A stretch of 64,000 nucleotides of DNA. Origin: Sternotherus odoratus. Lineage: Eukaryota > Chordata > Testudines > Kinosternidae. The notes below the pieces were generated by a model. That model was not told the DNA's origin and ran no database searches. It saw nothing but the letters and a program-made list of their open reading frames with translations. The translations under genes were made by a program, and so were the position numbers. Shown here one piece after another: positions 22,424 through 34,100 of the stretch. The stretch covers positions 7,946,651-8,010,650 of the forward strand of contig JAVMKO010000003.1 of assembly GCA_032164245.1 (NCBI GenBank). The letters are read 5' to 3'. The first letter of the stretch is position 1, and the number at the start of each line of letters is the position of its first letter.

Positions 22424-23599
22424 CTGCACAAAGAAAAAGAGTCTTTATTTTCATTCACACGTAAGTGTAAACAAGAGCTGTGATTGCAGCATTAGGAGCG
22501 TTTCCCATTATCTGAATTTCCAGTTCACAGAGCCAAGGCCAAGTCAACCCGGTTATCTTCCTGTGCCCCCTTTCACCAGATCTTTGATAATATCTAAATG
22601 TCTGTAGTTCTGTGCACATTCAACAGCTGCCCCTAAGAACTGAGCAGAGTGAAGTAATTCAGCAGATCTGCTGGCTTCCTGGCTGAATGCTTCAGAACTG
22701 TAGCACTGAGCATGGGAGTCCTTCACAGCCCCACACCTGTACAGGATAGAAAGTAGCAGCTGTCTGAATTACCAACTTCTACTAGTAGGGCAGTGGTTTT
22801 GCTGCAATGGTTTTGTCTCTTTCTCATTCCAAACACTGAGGTACTAGGCAGGATCTAAATACTGATTGTCTGAGCAGGTTTGAACCGGCTCAGCACTGGG
22901 TTGGGTGTTTAGAAAGAGAAGGATTTAAACAAGTCCCTTCCAGTCAGAATGCCTGATTGTCAGTGAGACTCGACACAGACATTCCTGTGAAAACCCAGCG
23001 CCTGGGAATACTTACTCAGTGACCGATTACCAGGCTTAGACATTCCAGAGAAGCTGGTCCTTACGAGAAAGTGGCCCAAATGTCCTTTAGGATATTAATA
23101 TTAGAGTATTTTAAACTAGATTTTAGCTGTGCTTCCCTTAAAGTATCCACTGTGACGTTCCCAAGGGAACAATCTGGACCACTGAACAGCCGTATTCCCT
23201 CCGTTCTCCAGCCTGTGATGCCTCCTACACTGCTCCGCTGTGAAAACAACCACTTCTGGTCCTGCTCATGCACAGCCCCTGGCATGTAAAGTCACTCCCA
23301 GCTCAATTAGAGGAAAACATCCAGCAACCCCCCCCCCCCCCCCGGATTATCCTGCAGAGTGACACCAGCCAACTCCCAGTCCCAGCCTCATCCCTCAGAA
23401 ATGTGCGTCTTGTACTGTTCAGTACCATCCTGGACAACACAAGCTGATAGAAAGTCTGTCATTTTATCAAAGCAAAAGAATATTCACAAACCCTGTTATC
23501 CCATGTGAAGGTTCCCAAACACGTCAGTTCAAACACTTGGACCCCCACAGACCAAAGGTTATTTTCATTTGGTTAGGCCAGAGGAAAAGGACACATATT

Positions 23600-24450
23600 G
23601 ATAATGTCAAGTCTTTTTAATCACTCCTCATATGGAAGCTGTTCCATACCCCTAATCAGTTCAGTTGCTGTTCTCTGTAACCTTTCCAGTACTAATTTAA
23701 CTATTTTCAGCTGGTGTGACTAGACCTGCACACAATATTTAGGATCTGGGTTTTATAAAGAGGCATCATGATATTTTCAAGAATACCAGCTGTGTTAGTT
23801 TATATCCGTAAAGAAAGTGAGGATTACTTGTTAGTCTCTGGGGTGCTTCATGATATTTTCTGTATCTTTCCTAATGGCTCTTGACATATTATTAGTTTTC
23901 TTTTTGTTAGCACTGCTGTGAGTTGAGCAGATGTTTCAGGGAACTCCACAATAACTCCAAAAATAACCACTTTTTGAGTGGTAACAACTAATTTAGGCCC
24001 CATATTTTTATATATATAGTTAGGAGTATATTTTCAATAGTGCATTACGCTGCATTTATCAGCACAGAATTTCATTTGCCATTTTGTTGCCCAGTCAGCC
24101 AGATTTATCAGATTCCTTTGTAACTTTTTGCAGTCTGCTTTGGCCTTCACTATCTAAAATTATTTTATATCATCTAGAAAATGTTTATCCCTTTTTCCTG
24201 ATCACTGACAGTACAGACCCCTGAAGGATACCACTGTTTACCTCTCTCCATTCTGAAAACTGATGATTTATAGCTACCCATTGTTTCTTATCTTTTAGCC
24301 AGTTACTGATTAAATAGAGGACATTTCCTCTTTTCTCCTGAATGCTTATTTTACTTCAGAGCCTTTGGAGAAGGACCTTGTCAAAGGCTTTCTGAAGGTC
24401 TACTCTCACTACATCAACTGGGTCACTGAACTTCCTTTATGATCATCTAG
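23600..24450 (-). mobile_element. Decayed CR1 LINE
   Basis: Reverse-strand CR1 reverse-transcriptase sequence with many stops (phrases ccatacccctaatcagttcagttgc, catttgccattttgttgcccagtc). It carries a foldback fragment inserted near 23780. Confidence 0.8.
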
Positions 24451-24708
24451 TCTGAAGGGACTCAACCCAAAATATTTCTTAGAGGGTATCTTTTAGGGAA
24501 AAAATCCCAAAATTCTTGATTTTATAACTGTCAGAGATGGAGAATACATTAGTAAATTGTTCCAATGGTTAATTACTTTATCTGTTAACAATTTATTTCT
24601 CAATTACAGTCTTCATTTGTTTAGCTTTAACTTACAATCATTGGATCACAAAATACCTTAATTTACTAGATTGAAGAGCCCATTATTAAATATTTTTCAT
24701 CATACACG

Positions 24709-26427
24709 TGTAAGCAGTGTCAGGATGAGCTCCACCCTGACATCTGTGGGTGAATTGCAGGAATTGCAGTGAGTTTTGGAAAATAACGGATCTTATTTGC
24801 ATAGACACACCCACCGCACCTAGCCTGCGCTCTAACAGCCCAAATGGTCACTTCGGCTACTATGGGACCCGCAGTTTCTCCGTTATTGGGGCAGGAACAG
24901 ATTTAAATTTTTTATTAAAGCTAATGTTCAACATGAAAACATACACAGATTGAGGGGTAAGGCACTGGACATCTGGGGTCAGGCTGGAGTTATGGGCGAT
25001 TGTAGGTAGTAGGTACAGGTTTTACAGGGCACATGCATATCACATATCCAGCATAGCTCCAGATTGGGGTGTGGGAGTTTTTAAAGCGTCAGTCTATAGG
25101 TGTGTTCGGGTACGCCACCCATGGGGTGTAGTGAAGGTCCGAGTCAGTGGTGGTGCAGGCAATAAGTACATGGGTGGGCGCGTCCCTCTGTTTGTCAGGG
25201 AAGGGGGGGTGGGTTGTTTCCCTGGTTGTCGGTCTCCGTTACTCGACCTGGTACTGGCGATGTCCCGTGATGTGTTCCGTGTATATGTCTCCGGACCACC
25301 TGATGGTATCTGACACCATCTGATAAAGTGTTGATTAACCTGTTTATGTGAATGAGGGACTGGGACATGTATTTGGCCTTTGTCATGCTGGAGGGACTCG
25401 CCATCATCTAGGTAGAAGTCACTAGCCAAGGGATAAGGGTTCCAAAACCAACTGACTTGAAAAAGGTTGTGGGCAGATTTCTTTACTTTTTGGTGAAGGC
25501 CTTGTCTGAGGGCCCCACAGGCCTACTGCACCTGGCCTCTTTCTGCTGTGGAATGTTAGAGCTGACTTTTGTTTACATTAGATGTCTAGCTTCAGCCTGC
25601 TGAGCTGAACTCACTTTGGGTCCTGTGATGCATCTGTGCTAAGGCTCCCCCTACTATGAGCTGAAATCACTCAAGAGCTGAGTTCACTTAAGAGCTGAAA
25701 AATCACTGAGCACTATCTTAAGTATGTGGCCCTGAGCAGATCAGTTTGTGTGTTGGCTAGTGGAATAACCAGCACAGCAGTTTGTGAGACAACTTGCAGA
25801 GTGGAGTTGAGCTGCTGGCAGAGTGGCTTGTAGACAGGAGCCCGGCAGCTGGCAGAGCAGTTCCTGGGCAATTGATGGAATGGCTCATGGTGAGGATTGC
25901 AGCAGAACCCCATGGAGAGGAGGGGCAGTCGGACACTGACCACGTAAGGTGCCCCTTAACCTGCCCCTCCATTTCCACCCAGGTTGGGAGGTAAAAGTCT
26001 GCTAATGAACTTTTGATCCCTCCAGAGACATTTGGGCTGTTGGACTTTTGGGACCTTGGGTGACTGAGGGCTTGTGGGACTCAAGAACCAAAGGTGAAGG
26101 ACACAGCCCATTTGCTTGTGTGGGTGTGTGTTTGTGTGTGGGGGATTCTGGTTCATGGTTTGGGTTATGAATCCCGGTTGTGGTGTTTCCCCAATATAAT
26201 GCCACATTGTTTCTCTCTGTTATTAAAAGGGTTTTGGTACTCTCAGACTCTGTGCTTGCGAGAGGGGAAGTATTGCCTCTTAGAGGCGCCCAGAAGGGTG
26301 GTATATGGTTGTCCCAGGTCACTGGGTGGGGGCTTGAGGCGGTTTTATATTGTGTCATTGGAATGGAAGCCCTGGATACTGAATCCAGCCCTTGTTGCTG
26401 CCAACTCCTGTGGACAGAAGGGTTACA
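24709..26427. mobile_element. LTR-type element, probably solo LTR, 1719 bp
   Basis: Starts TGTAAGCAGTGTCAGG and ends AGAAGGGTTACA, so it has TG...CA ends and a short inverted repeat (TGTAA/TTACA). It is flanked by cacg on both sides (24705-24708 and 26428-26431). Gene C has the uninterrupted site tacacgtacttac at 48420. Only one such repeat is seen, without internal retroviral genes, which suggests a solo LTR. It would be long for an LTR; the class is not determined. An AATAAA lies on the minus strand near 24920. Confidence 0.65.
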
Positions 26428-26429
26428 CA

Positions 26430-27080
26430 CGTACTTATAAATTATGTTCAAATCACCCCTTAACTTTCTCTTTTCTAAAATAAAGAGACTGATTTTTCTC
26501 AGTCTATCACTATAACACATATATTTTCTAATCCTTTCATCATACTTGTGGCAATTCTCTGAACCCTCCCCAACTGATCAACATTCTTTCTGAAGAGTGG
26601 ATAGCAGAACTGGACACAGTGTTCAAGATGTGGTCACATCTGGAGGTATGAAATACAGAGGTAAAATAATCTATCTATTTCTACTCAAGATTTCCCTCTT
26701 TCTGCATCCAAGTTATGTATTAACCCATTTAGCAATATTCAAATGAGTGTCCATCCACAACACTCAACATTTTTTCGGTCACTGCTTCTAAATATGGAGT
26801 CTCTCATCCTATAACTGTGGCCATCCTTCTTTGTTCCTATATCCACAACTTTCGATGTGGTTGTATGGTTATTAACTTGCTCTCATCTTACCAAGTGATC
26901 CGAATCCCTCTGAATTAGTGACCTGACCCTTATTTTTTGTCACCTGCTAACTTTATAGGTGATGATTTTATGGTTTTTTTCAGATCCTTTATACAAAGTT
27001 TAACTAGTGTGGTGGCAAGTACCAACCCTTGTAGGACATTGGTGATACACTTGCAGGTCATAGTTTAGCCAAATCTGACT
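26430..27080 (-). mobile_element. Decayed CR1 LINE shared with genes A and C
   Basis: Orthologous within the cluster to 2700-3330 and 48415-49080 (shared ttctcagtctatcactataacac and ctctgaaccctccccaactgatca). Marks the pre-duplication state of intron 1. Confidence 0.75.
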
Positions 27081-27276
27081 GTATCTTAATAGGAACATTA
27101 AGACACCTTTCTCACCACAGGGCTATTCTCCAGCTAAATGGCAAGTATCTGCTGAAAAGCATACAACTCTACTGGGGAAAAAAAGCTGGAAAATTATGAT
27201 TAAATGTTTTTAGAAATCTTAGTATTGAATCACAAATGTCCTTCTATCTTCTCCCTTCATTTCATTAAGTTCTTAC

Positions 27277-27334
27277 CTGGAAAGCTTTGCAGCACCAGGA
27301 AGAAGACAGCAAAGAGCAGGTAGAGAATCTTCAT
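27277..27334 (-). CDS. Beta-defensin B, signal-peptide exon
   Basis: ATG at 27332-27334 and a GTAAGA donor after 58 nt. Encodes MKILYLLFAVFLLVLQSFP plus the first base of Gly. Hydrophobic core as in genes A and C. The start is the only Met in frame and is conserved in all three. Confidence 0.93.
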
Positions 27335-28100
27335 GGCTGAAGTTTGGCAGGGAACTCAGCCTTGCTGGAGAGAAGTGACTGTAATATGGACAGGAGATGG
27401 AAAGTCTCTATCTATGGGCTACTGGGGATTGTGAAATGGTGATGTGTTGAAATCTTTTTTGAAGCATCTCTTATTTACTAAGTTTGTGCTGAAATCTGTT
27501 TATAATATTCATCATAATTATAATTTGTACAGCATCATAAACATTCCTGGAGAATTTCAGGGAAAAACCACAGCCAGGTTCCTGCCTTGATGAAGTTACA
27601 ATACGAATATTTACAACTATCAAACATCTACCGCCTGATGGAAAGCTCTCTGTAAAAATGGAAAGACTCCCATTAAATTGAGAAGAGGAATTGAATTGCA
27701 GATAAGAATTTCAGAATATAGCTGTACCTTGGAAGCACTGGCAGTAGAGCGTTTGCATTTGTGTATTTGTTTTGTACAATATTTCATCAATATTTTACTT
27801 TTAGTTCACTAAATTTCCTAATTTCATGCATCTAGTCCCATTTCAAAGAGGTTAAAATCCTTTTTAAGAGAGCTTTATGAACAATAAAGTGAATAACATT
27901 ATAAATACTGTGTGCCATAAATCCATTAATTTTTTTTCTGTGTAACTAAATTGAGGAATTTTACAGTTAGTGATGGGAGAAAACCATGCGTTTTCCTTTT
28001 CTTTTCCCGCTCAAAACAAGCGTCAGCCTTAACAATAACTATCTAAAGTAGACATAAAATGTTGATGCATCAAATTTTTATTAGGGGTCAAATTTCAGCC
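27335..28100 (-). promoter_or_regulatory. Upstream region of defensin gene B
   Basis: Conserved with 3682-4500 and 49336-49730. Minus strand contains CCCATAGATAGAGAC about 80 bases before the ATG, a weakened version of gene C's CATAAATAG. Just downstream, CTGTCCATATTACAG could instead be the acceptor of a 5' UTR intron as in bird defensins. The sequence does not decide between them. Confidence 0.4.
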
Positions 28101-28109
28101 TTAGAGGTC

Positions 28110-28770
28110 AGAATCATTGAATCATAGAATATTAGGCTTGGAAATGGCCTCTGGAGGTCATCTGGTCCAACCCCCTACTTAACGCAGGACCAATCCCCAA
28201 CTAAATCATCCCAGCCAGGGCTTTGTCAAGCCTGGCCTTAAAAACCTGTAAGGAAGATGATTCTACCCCCTCCCTAGGTAACCCATTCCAGTGCTTCACC
28301 ACCCTCCTACTGAAAAAGTTTTTCTTAATATCCAATCTAAATTTTCCCAACTGCAACTTGACACCATTACTCCTTGTTTGGTCATCTGCTACCACTGAGA
28401 ACAGTCTAGATCCATCCTCTTTAGAACCCCCCTTCAGGTAGTTGAAAGCAGCTATCAAATCTCCCCTCAGTCTTCTCTTCTGTACACTAAACAATCCCAG
28501 TTCTCTCAGCCTCTCCTCATACGTCATGCACTCCAGGCCCCTAATCATTTTTGTTGCCCTTCTCTGGACTCTTTCCAATTTTTCCACATCCTTCTTGTAG
28601 TGCGGGCCCCAGAACTGGACACAGTACTCCAGATGAGGCCTCACCAATTTTGAATAGAGGGGAACAATCACATCCCTCAATCTGCTGGCAATGCCCCTAC
28701 TTATACAGCCCAAAATACCATTAGCATTCTTGGCAACAAGGACTATGCTGCTGTAGCTCTTGTAGACATA
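28110..28770 (-). mobile_element. CR1 LINE, second subfamily
   Basis: Minus-strand frame of 170 codons (28201-28713) encodes a CR1 reverse-transcriptase C-terminus ([35 protein letters not shown]). It differs from the young family at 13031 and 16361 and has a different 3' end (atcatagaatattaggcttgg). Confidence 0.92.
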
Positions 28771-29640
28771 CCCTAAGTATGGCAGCGTCTAGCCTGAAAA
28801 AACTCACAGATCTGCTTCATTGGGTAAAAAACTAACTGTTCTAAGGGGTACAGTTGTTCTACCTCATTGATCCTACTTGGGCCCCCAAAGAGCACTAACT
28901 CCATTACAGAAGCCTTGGCAATTTCCTTCAGTTTCCGTCGCTGCAACTGTAGCCCAGTCACTTCTCATTCTCTTCATCAGTGATCACTTAGATTGTACAC
29001 CACAGAATTTCTTTGTAACAAGAGAGCTGATACACTCTGTTGATATATTGTGAAACCAATGAAAAGAGAAAACTGCAAAGTGAAGCCCATTGAAATCTCA
29101 TAAGTGCTATTTGGCCATTTCACCTGATGATCCATTGGATTGGCATTTCTGCAGAGATCTCCTAACATAGGTAGCCTCCATTCTAAGAAGCAGATGAACT
29201 GTAGAGAATGACCCACTAGACATAAACCCCATCAATGATGATGCCTTGTTTACAATAACATTTTGAGACTCATGAGTTAGCCAGTTTTTAATCCATTTAA
29301 TGTATGCCATGTTAGTTTTATATCATTCAGGTTTTTTTTAATTGAAATGTCCTGTGGTACAACATTAAATGTTTTACAGAAGATTAAGTATATTGTATCT
29401 ACAAAATTATCTGTATAATCCAGACTGGTATTCTCATCATAAATATATTAAGTTAGTATGACAGGATCTCCTTTTCATATACCCATGTTGATTGGCATTA
29501 ATTCTGTTACCTGCCTTCAATTCTGTATTAATCCTGTTTGTATTAATCCTGTTTGTATCTTTCATGCGATTTATGTTAGACTAAGAAGCCAATAATAACC
29601 CAGGGCTTCCCGTTCAACCATTTTAAGTGCTGACACAACA
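28770..29640 (-). mobile_element. Strongly decayed CR1-like sequence
   Basis: Reverse-strand traces of LINE reverse transcriptase (for example near 29280 a match to 'gttagccagttttt' and near 29340 'tgtcctgtggtacaacatt'), with 28800-28960 similar to 60430-60560. No intact frame. Confidence 0.5.
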
Positions 29641-30216
29641 ATAGCTTTCTACCAGTCTTCTGCAACTTCCCCACTGTTCAAGACTTATTGAAAACTAAAG
29701 TTAATGGTCCAGCTGGTGTTTCACCCAACTTCTTTAAAATGCACAACTTTCCCCAAAATGCTCTCAGGACTCTTTCTAGTGAGATCACTTGGATAATGAA
29801 GCTTCATCAAACTGCAGGGCTCTGTTATAGAAACTTCCAGATAGATTTTAATTTTCTATATCGTTTCTGAAATGGACATTATGCTGCCATATTAAGTTCC
29901 AGCTTGATCTTCTATATCTAATATTAACTCCTAGATATAAAGCAAGTAATATAGAAGAAAGTGAAAAAGGTGAGGTTACTTCACAAGTGAGTGAGAATCT
30001 GTGGTTAGGTCCACTAGCAACTGTTGCTGTTACTCAGTGTAACTCCTCTAATACAGCATTTGCTATTAGAAATATTGTAAGGGCTTATTTCTAAGTTCTG
30101 CAATGGATTCTTCCTCATGCCTGGACATATATGACACTATTAAAAATAATAGTAACTTTGGAACAAACTCTGTGTGTGTGTGTGTGTGTATTACTTGTGC
30201 ACCTTTTTCATGCAGT
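29640..30216. other. No gene recognised
   Basis: AT-rich, with a short GT microsatellite at about 30171-30188. Confidence 0.5.
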
Positions 30217-30234
30217 ATTAATATTCTTAGTGTA

Positions 30235-30520
30235 GTACAGCTCTACTGCCCTGGACATGCCCGATCCCATCGGATCTCAGAAGTTAAGGAGGGTTGGGCC
30301 TGGCTAGTACATGGATGGGGGACCTCCTGGAAATACTAGGTGCTGTAGGCTACACCTGGCAGTAGGTATAAACTGCCTCAAACAACAGGTGGCGCAACGC
30401 ATTGGTTGGAGTATACCTCGGTCGTATCACTGGTCCTGTCTGAGCTCCAAATGGAGGTGGATATGCTGACCAAAATGGACCCTGCCATAGTGTGGGATTA
30501 ACACTAAGAAAAACAACACC
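30235..30520 (+). mobile_element. 5S rRNA-headed SINE, family 1
   Basis: The head matches 5S rRNA over about 110 bases (gatctcagaagttaaggaggg, gggcctggctagtacatggatggg, ctgtaggct), followed by a non-5S body (gcagtaggtataaactgcc through gaccctgccatagtgtgggat). It is flanked by a perfect 18-bp target duplication, attaatattcttagtgta, at 30217-30234 and 30521-30538. That shows LINE-mediated insertion. A reverse copy is at 51701-51957. Confidence 0.9.
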
Positions 30521-30539
30521 ATTAATATTCTTAGTGTAT

Positions 30540-30811
30540 TTTTTTTATTTTTCCTATTTTTATGCATTCATCCCATTACAGGGATGTTACAAATGCTTGA
30601 GAAATCACAGAATTAACGTCATAATATTGAGGACACCGTGAGCCATGAATGTATGTGTTTGGATGGGGTATTATAAGGTTAATAAGAATTAGGCATTATC
30701 CTTTTAAACCATAGGGATTCCTCCAGTGGGCCTCCATGTTTCCTACTGATTTAAGCACCAATATGGTTAGAGCAGAACTCTCCATGGGAAGCCAGGCCTA
30801 GTATTTGTACA
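30540..30811. other. No gene recognised
   Basis: T-run near 30539 and otherwise unremarkable unique sequence. Confidence 0.4.
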
Positions 30812-31711
30812 TAAGAACATAAGAACATAAGAACGGCCATACTGGGTCAGACCAAAGGTCCATCTAGCCCAGCATCCTGTCTACCGACAGTGGCCAGTGC
30901 CAGGTGCCCCGGAGTGAGTGAACCTAACAGGTATGATCGAGCGATCTCTCTCCTGCCATCCATCACCCCCCTCTGACAGACAGAGGCTAGGGACACCATT
31001 CATTACCCATCCCGGCTAATAGCCATTTATGGACTTAGCCTCCATGAATTTATCCAGCTCTCTTTTAAACCCTGTTATAGTCCTAGCCTTCACAGCCTCC
31101 TCAGGTAAGGAGTTCCACAGGTTGACTGTGCGCTGTGTGAAGAAGAACTTCCTTTTATTTGTTTTAAACCTGCTGCACGCCAATTTCATTGAATGGCCCC
31201 TAGTTCTTCTATTTTGGGAACAAGTAAATAACTTTTCCTTATTCACTTCCTCCAATCCACTCATAATTTTATATACCTCTATCATATCCCCCCTTAGTCT
31301 CCTCTTTTCCAAGCTAAAAAGTCCTAGCCTCCTTAATCTCTCTTCATATGGGACCCGTTCCAAACCCCTAATCATTTTAGTTGCCCTTCTCTGAACCTTT
31401 TCTAGTGCCAGTATATCCTTTTTGAGATGAGGGGACCACATTTGTACGCAGTATTCAAGATGTGGGCGCACCATGGATTTGTATAAGGGCAATAAGATAT
31501 TCTCCGACTTATTCTCTATCCCTTTTTTAATGATTCCTAACATCCTGTTTGCTTTTTTGACTGCCGCTGCACACTGCGTGGATGCCTTCAGAGAACGATC
31601 CACAATGACTCCCAGGTCTTTTTCCTGATTGGTTGTAGCTAAATTAGCCCCCATCATATTGTATGTATAGTTGGGGTTATTTTTTCCAATGTGCATTACT
31701 TTACATTTATG
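30812..31711 (-). mobile_element. Young CR1 LINE, 5'-truncated
   Basis: Minus-strand frame of 232 codons (31016-31714), nearly identical to the C-terminus of the 16361-19256 element. The 3' end has three cataagaa units at 30812-30833. The copies at 13031, 16361 and 30812 differ by few substitutions, which indicates recent activity of the family. Confidence 0.95.
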
Positions 31712-32635
31712 CACCCACTAATAAACACAGTTTTGTGGAATGCAGCAGGGCCTACCTGGTTTACTTTTTGTGTGTCATAAAATAAGGGCACAACAGGTCC
31801 CTCTAAAATGACTTTGACAGTCTTCTCCAAGACAAAGCTGGGATTTCAACATGACTGTAATTGATGGAACTACCGGCAAGTCAGCAGAGCGGGCTCCAGC
31901 GGAGTTCAGTCTTCATGTGGCGTGGGCCCTGTCCTTCCCCCCTGACAATCCATCAGTCTCTCTGTGGGTTGGGATGGCAGCAGCTCCCTCTTGAGATACC
32001 ACTGAAGAGTGAGATGGGGACAGCCCAGCAGCTTGGAAAGAGAATGGAGGGAGAGGCCACTGTGGCCCCTGTGAAAACTGAGGTATAAGACGGGAGATTT
32101 GGGGTCTGGGTCTGGGAGTTAGAGGAACTTGAGGGGGTTGAAGGAGAAGAAAGAGGGGATGGGATGAAAAGGACAGGGGCATGTGGTGGGATCGGTGGAG
32201 GGTGGTTGGAGGCACATGGTGTGGAAACTAGAGTGGACAGTTACGTGGGTGGGTCCGTAAAACTGGGACATGTGGGGTGGTACTGGGGGGACTGAGAGGC
32301 ACACAGAAGGGATTGGGGGGTTGAGACCCATTGGCAGCAGACACCCCAGGGTGTTGAGAATGCTTCAGGCCTCATTCCCTGACGTAGACAATGACCAGGA
32401 GCCTTCTGTGGGGTGGAGTAGGGAGCCATTGTCTGAGTCAGCCAGTAGTTTGAGTGGAGTGAGGATGTAAGTGCTGTGGATTTCCGGGGGCACAAAACTG
32501 AGCTAAACCCTCCTTTGGGGGATATAGTAGGGAGCCAGGGCTTTGCAGTGTGTGTGTGTGTGGAGGGAGGATTTTTCTGAAGAGGGTAATAGGAGGTTTT
32601 GGAATCCCTATCATTAGAGATTTTTAAGAACAGGT
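31712..32635. other. No gene recognised
   Basis: The plus strand is G-rich (for example gggtctgggtctgggag near 32100) with a GT microsatellite at about 32549-32561. Frames on the C-rich strand are compositional. Confidence 0.45.
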
Positions 32636-32930
32636 GAGGCAAACACAGAGTCATATCAAGTTGACCAAAGAACACAAGACGGGGAAGCAAATGAGAAGTG
32701 GCCTGCAGAACCTAAGTTTCCTATCAGAGCTAAAGTAAGAAATGTTCGTTACATGTCCCAAGAAGTTATGCACTAACCACTGTGGCCTTACTTTTCCTAT
32801 GCAAACGGGGATGGCACAAGATACTTTGCAAAAGATGAGGAAATTTCCCAGAGACAAAATTGCAACAAATTCAACGTTCAAACTGAGGTTGGACATTTCT
32901 CATCTTCATTAGAACCATGGGTCATTTTCT
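32636..32930 (+). repeat. Unclassified repeat R4, copy 1
   Basis: About 300-bp repeat found four times: here, 33005-33295, 35525-35812 and, inverted, 49735-49950. Shared words include agtggcctgcagaa, cctatgcaaac, tttcccagagacaaa and attagaaccatgggtca. Several copies carry ccaataaatgtcc. Class unknown; possibly part of an LTR. Confidence 0.75.
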
Positions 32931-33004
32931 GATTGAGGTCTTTAAATAAAGAATCTCTCCTGACTACAAAATTGACCTCTCTGTGGCACTGCCACATGGG
33001 AAAG

Positions 33005-33295
33005 GACACACAGTCATATCAAGATGGACAAGGAAAACAACACAGGAAGGGCAATGGGAAGTGGCCTGCAGAAGTAAGTTGTTGACCTGAGCTAAACCAA
33101 TAAATGTCCGTTATATGACCCAGGATGTTTGGCACAAACCACTGTGGCCTAATGTGTCCTATGCAAACTGGGATGACACAAGATGTTTCACACAAAGATG
33201 ATGGCATTTCCCAGAGACAAAGTTACAACAATTCCAATGTTCAAATTGAAGCTGGACATTTCAAGTCTTTATTAGAACCATGGGTCACATTCTGA
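33005..33295 (+). repeat. Unclassified repeat R4, copy 2
   Basis: Second direct copy, about 370 bp from the first. It reads through gaagtggcctgcagaagtaagtt and cacaaaccactgtggcctaa. Confidence 0.75.
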
Positions 33296-33299
33296 TTGC

Positions 33300-33838
33300 C
33301 CCCTCCCCCGCCGTTTTACTGAGTAGAAACCAAACCTTCAAATTCTGTATAAATGAGGCTGTTTTGGTGAGACTGTCAGACACTGAAGTGAAAATATCTG
33401 GCTGAGAGAGACAGCAAGTGTTAAAGTCATATCATAAAGTCAGATAATCCCCCTATATAGCTCTTCCTTTAGAGTACTATTTAGGGAGATGCCTGTGAGA
33501 TCCAGAAAGAGAAGAATACAGCTGTCATAACCCCTTGAGTCAATGAATTACCTGGATGATATTTCTAGCTATCTTCAGAAACCACTCAGGTCTCCAGTGA
33601 AGCTATGCTGGGGAACACACCTTCCTGCCCATTTTAATGGATAAGTAGCAGTAATATATGTGTTTTATTTAACCAAATGAAAACATGGTAATTTGAAAAG
33701 TCCCTGAGTTAAAACCAATTTACAGGATAATTCCAGTAATCCAAATTCCCTTTATCCAGACATACTAGTTATCCAAATGCACAATGTGTGCCCCCTGTAG
33801 TACTGTGTAAGTTAATCACCTGATAACTAACTAACATT
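33300..33838. other. No gene recognised
   Basis: No supported frame or repeat. Confidence 0.4.
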
Positions 33839-34100
33839 ATGGCTTTGGGAACTTCAATTTGGGAGGAAAGCTGGAATTACGTATGTGGAAGGCAAGAAAA
33901 ATGGGGAAGAATGAGGGAGAAGTTAAGGGAGGAATTTAAAGATGGGACATGGGGTAGAGCAGGGATTAAGATGAAGACTGAAGGGAGAAGTGTACAGGGA
34001 GAGAAAGGACAGGAGGAGACAGGAGAGCAGGCAGGAGGGTTGGGAAGTAAGGGAGGGAGGCAGAGAGAAGGATAAAGGAGAGAATAGGAAGGTGGGAAGA
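33839..34100 (+). repeat. Polypurine tract
   Basis: About 250 bases dominated by G and A on the plus strand (ggaggaa, gggagg and agagaagg units). It explains the Lys/Glu/Gly-rich frame on the plus strand and the Ser/Pro/Leu-rich frames on the minus strand. Confidence 0.7.

Larger units (their letters stand above)
22424..27276 (-). other. Intron 1 of defensin gene B
   Basis: 4.85 kb, more than double that of gene C, because of the LTR-type insertion at 24709-26427 and a CR1 remnant at 23600-24450. It shares the 23040-23300 block and the old CR1 (26430-27080) with genes A and C. It also holds an 18-C homopolymer near 23327-23344 and a foldback fragment at 23780-23850. Confidence 0.7.
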
